The position numbers were made by a program, and so were the translations under genes. DNA of 8,517 bases from NCBI GenBank assembly GCA_025924495.1, contig JAICIG010000354.1:1-8517 (forward strand), written 5' to 3'. The notes beneath the pieces were generated by a model, which saw nothing but the letters and a program-made list of their open reading frames with translations, did no database searches and was not told the DNA's origin. The stretch comes from Pirellulales bacterium (GTDB taxonomy: Bacteria > Planctomycetota > Planctomycetia > Pirellulales > JAICIG01). Positions 6,389 to 8,517 of the stretch are shown in pieces; positions within the stretch are counted from its first letter, which is position 1, and the number at the start of each line of letters is the position of its first letter.

Positions 6389-7885
6389 TCATTGCTTGGA
6401 AATGTCTGGCCCGGAAGCACGTTCGCCCGGACGATTGCTTTCGTACGCCGGATCGGAGGCCGCTTCCGGCAAAGGATCGCTCGGCGGAAGGTCGATCGGG
6501 GGAAGATTGGTTGGAGGAGGTTCGCCCGCGCGGATGTTGCTTGAAATCGCATCCAAGAACTCCCGCGGCAGCTCCAGCTTCCAAGAATTCTCATTGGCCT
6601 CGATGACGTGCCGAAGCCCGTCTTCCGCCCCGGTAAACTCCGGCCATTGATACACGGGAACCGGATTGAGTCCATCGAGCTGTTCATTCACTTCGAACCG
6701 ATAAGAAACTGCCCCGACCGGCAAAAATACCTGGCGCTCGTCCGCCGGCAAATCTCGCAGGTCAAGTTCTGGCGCAGACCTGGCGGTCATCGCAGCGATC
6801 GACACCGGCAATCCGGTCTCGGCATCAAACTTGATGCTCTGAGCTGGCAGGCTGGCCGTGGCCCACTTTGCCTGTCCGATTTCAATGGGAGCGGCCCGAA
6901 CTTCCACTTCGATTTTGAACCGCTTCTTTTGCATCCAATCTGGTAGAGGCTTGATCGACATCGACACGGGCGCCTTTTTTGTCCGCGGAGCAGGGCAGAC
7001 GATGGTCAGCTCGCGCGGTTTCTCATCGCGGATCGACACCGGCCGGTCGGACCATTGGCCGTCGGCAAGTTGGACGCGCAGTTGGTACAGGTCGGGCTCG
7101 AGCGAGCGAAAGACGATTTTGTTATGACCGACCCGCTCGGCGCTGCCAGGTTCCGTGCTCCCATAGGGCGCGGGCATGGCGCTCAGCCCCTCTCCGTATT
7201 CCCTGCCGTCGCCGCAGGTCAAGCTCACGCTTGCAGGAGACACCGGCGGCCCATCCTCCGTTCCTTGGACGAATTTTAACGTGAGAATAACTGGGGCATC
7301 CTGGGAAATTGGACCCGGCGGCATTCCCGGAGGACCGAGCGTTTCTGTGCCAGATTGGGGCGTCGAGGCATAAACCCCCGGCGCCAACTCTGATTCAGCC
7401 GGTGCCGCGGAAGAGTTGTATGGGGGCGGCAATTTTGGCTCGGAATATCCACCGACCGGCGCGCCAGCCGTTGCTGCAGGAAGTTCCAGACGATCCAGCT
7501 TGGCCGTCAATGCCTGCCGCTGAGCCGCGTCCTCCTGACGGGCTTGTCGTAACTCCGCCAGCAGTTGCGATTGCTGCCAGAAGACGGCGCCGGAAATGAG
7601 CATGGCCGTCAAAGCGACCATCCATTGCAAGCCGGACACAATCCGTTGTCTCATGATTCGGCTCCACATGGCCTGCCGCCAGAGGCGGCGGGCGAGTTTC
7701 TTCGGATCTCCAAAGCGGTCCAGCGCACGCCGCTGGGCCGCCGCCGCATCGCTATCCTTGAGGACTTCGCGGCGAAAGGCGCACTGCAAGTGATCGGCCA
7801 ACTCGTCGGCGATATCCGTCCGCAGCGACGAAGGTTCATCGTCGCGAGGTTCCGGCAGTTCGGCGAGAAGGTCGAGTGGAAACAT
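6389..7885 (-). CDS. Membrane-anchored protein with N-terminal HAAS/permease-prefix-like domain; periplasmic region unrecognised
   Basis: The 498-residue product begins with a cytoplasmic helical region, residues about 22-72 (DIADELADHLQCAFRREVLK, then AQRRALDRFGDPKKLARRLW), which resembles the HAAS/permease-prefix domains found next to PadR regulators. One membrane segment follows at about 84-103, then a coiled coil at about 104-134 (QLLAELRQARQEDAAQRQAL and on), a Pro-rich linker to about 196, and beta-rich periplasmic sequence at about 198-445. Within it, residues 198-298 look like a carboxypeptidase-regulatory or Ig-like sandwich (FRSLEPDLYQLRVQLADGQWSDRPV). The tail from 453 is Pro-rich and disordered. 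I do not recognise residues 300-445. Usually such a prefix leads into a multi-pass permease; here it has a single membrane span and an exposed domain instead. Start 7885 has no good ribosome site (GGCGG, weak). It lies 137 bases after the padR stop and is probably co-transcribed, with PadR controlling both. Confidence 0.85.
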   Translation of the reverse strand: MFPLDLLAELPEPRDDEPSSLRTDIADELADHLQCAFRREVLKDSDAAAAQRRALDRFGDPKKLARRLWRQAMWSRIMRQRIVSGLQWMVALTAMLISGAVFWQQSQLLAELRQARQEDAAQRQALTAKLDRLELPAATAGAPVGGYSEPKLPPPYNSSAAPAESELAPGVYASTPQSGTETLGPPGMPPGPISQDAPVILTLKFVQGTEDGPPVSPASVSLTCGDGREYGEGLSAMPAPYGSTEPGSAERVGHNKIVFRSLEPDLYQLRVQLADGQWSDRPVSIRDEKPRELTIVCPAPRTKKAPVSMSIKPLPDWMQKKRFKIEVEVRAAPIEIGQAKWATASLPAQSIKFDAETGLPVSIAAMTARSAPELDLRDLPADERQVFLPVGAVSYRFEVNEQLDGLNPVPVYQWPEFTGAEDGLRHVIEANENSWKLELPREFLDAISSNIRAGEPPPTNLPPIDLPPSDPLPEAASDPAYESNRPGERASGPDISKQ

Positions 7886-7892
7886 TCAAACC

Positions 7893-7924
7893 GCCTGACA
7901 GACAGGCTCACATGACCGATCGGT
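7893..7924. other. Short hairpin and palindrome before the HAAS-like gene
   Basis: GCCTG-ACAGA-CAGGC (7893-7907) can form a 5-bp stem and ACCGATCGGT (7915-7924) is a perfect 10-bp palindrome. Both sit within 40 bases upstream of the start codon at 7885, on the mRNA side that precedes it. They could affect translation or bind a regulator; there is no T-run, so no terminator is called. Short dyads like these can arise by chance in GC-rich DNA. Confidence 0.3.
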
Positions 7925-7980
7925 GTTGAAAACTCCCATCCCTGTTGTTCTCCGCGCGGTTCCGGTTCGCCCGCCAAGGA

Positions 7981-8036
7981 TCAAGTCGTATGGATCAGGT
8001 CGTATGGATCAGGTTGTATGGATCAGGTTGTATGGA
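7981..8036. repeat. 14-bp tandem repeat, four copies, across the padR stop codon
   Basis: Four head-to-tail copies of a 14-base unit fill the region: TCAAGTCGTATGGA, TCAGGTCGTATGGA, TCAGGTTGTATGGA and TCAGGTTGTATGGA. The last two are identical and the first differs from the second by one base. The padR stop codon (TGA on the minus strand, 8025-8023) lies within the copy at 8023-8036, which also encodes the last residues. Because that copy is read first, gain or loss of copies would alter the gap before the downstream gene but not the PadR protein. Confidence 0.95.
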
Positions 8037-8355
8037 ATTGCGCTCCCAGCACGCCCTCGACTCCCCTGGCAAACGCCCGCCAGGCCGCCTTCTTCGTTTC
8101 CAGCGTCTTCTTGCCCGCGGCGGAGAGGCGATAATACTTGCGCCGCCGGCCGTCCACTTCCTGCCAGGAAGCCACGAGATATTGTTGCTGCTCCAGCCGA
8201 TGCAGCGCGGGATACAGGCTTCCTTCCTTGAGTTCGAAGTAGCCGTTCGATTCACTCATTACACTCTGCGCAATCTCGTAACCGTACGTCGGGCCATGGG
8301 AGATAGCTTCGAGAATGAGCATCTCGACTACTCCCCAAAGCAACCGGGAGTCCAT
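8023..8355 (-). CDS. PadR-family transcriptional regulator
   Basis: The 110-residue protein is a single-domain PadR regulator of the short class. Residues 9-18 (VVEMLILEAI) form the first helix, HGPTYGYEIAQSV (20-32) the second, EGSLYPALHRLEQQQYL (44-60) the recognition helix, and GRRRKYYRLSAAGKK (69-83) the wing. The C-terminal helix, about 84-104, would serve dimerisation. GAGGA lies nine bases before the ATG at 8355, and a promoter can be placed upstream. The last residues (HTT) and the stop come from the 14-bp tandem repeat, so the natural C-terminus may once have been different. It precedes a HAAS-like membrane protein gene, the usual partner for this kind of PadR, and probably autoregulates the pair. 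The effector is unknown. Confidence 0.93.
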   Translation of the reverse strand: MDSRLLWGVVEMLILEAISHGPTYGYEIAQSVMSESNGYFELKEGSLYPALHRLEQQQYLVASWQEVDGRRRKYYRLSAAGKKTLETKKAAWRAFARGVEGVLGAQFHTT

Positions 8356-8399
8356 GATCAGCAGTCCTCACGGGCGATACATTGTCCGTCTAGGCACGA

Positions 8400-8429
8400 A
8401 GCATAGGCGGTCGTGGTATCTGAGGTCAA
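8400..8429 (-). promoter_or_regulatory. Candidate promoter of the padR operon
   Basis: On the minus strand TTGACC (8429-8424, five of six) and TATGCT (8405-8400, four of six) are 18 bases apart. Transcription would begin near 8393, giving a leader of about 38 bases with the ribosome site GAGGA. Between start point and gene the sequence ACAATGT (8387-8381) is a near-dyad of the ACA/TGT type seen in some PadR sites, but it is too short to call an operator. The remaining bases to 8517 show no gene. Confidence 0.5.
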
Positions 8430-8517
8430 GGGAGATCGCCGATCGTCGCTCACCGGCATTCCGCTGGAATCGGAAGAGTCCAAAAACCTGTCGGACTAAA
8501 CTGATCCAATATCACTC

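Overview
The window looks like a piece of a planctomycete chromosome, most likely of the Pirellulales type. This is judged from gene content, with no database search. The DNA is GC-rich with long spurious antisense ORFs, and carries a DUF1501 protein with a Tat-type leader, a BlaI-like repressor paired with an M56 (BlaR1-like) membrane protease, a PadR regulator followed by a HAAS-like membrane protein, and a large secreted parallel beta-helix protein. All five complete genes and the one partial gene are chromosomal-style; I see no tRNA, rRNA, CRISPR, insertion sequence or phage signature.

Layout: (1) 1-1686, minus strand: the N-terminal 562 residues of a secreted Fn3-like plus right-handed beta-helix protein, whose stop lies outside the window. 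(2) 1687-2022: divergent intergenic region holding two matching TGCTAA-N4-TTAGCA operators and a sigma70-like promoter whose transcript would start only a few bases before the next ATG. (3) 2023-4621, plus strand: a two-gene operon of a BlaI/MecI-family repressor and a 735-residue M56 metallopeptidase. Where BlaR1 would carry a beta-lactam sensor, this protein has a TolC-like C-terminal region that appears to have lost both beta-barrel segments. (4) 4773-6176, minus strand: a DUF1501 protein with a clear ribosome binding site and a candidate promoter and inverted repeat upstream. (5) 8355-6389, minus strand: a PadR-family regulator followed by a membrane-anchored protein with a cytoplasmic HAAS-like prefix, one membrane segment, a coiled coil and an unrecognised periplasmic region. 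A 14-bp tandem repeat (four copies) spans the padR stop codon and the intercistronic gap.

How the genes may work together: the repressor/protease pair is probably a self-contained signal-transduction unit. The repressor would sit on the two operators and silence its own operon, and the M56 protease would sense a periplasmic signal through its TolC-derived domain and relieve repression. The PadR/HAAS pair is a second, independent regulator-plus-membrane-protein unit. The most unusual item is the protease fused to a TolC-like helical domain without its barrel strands, which suggests a sensor that could monitor or mimic an efflux channel; that role is inference.
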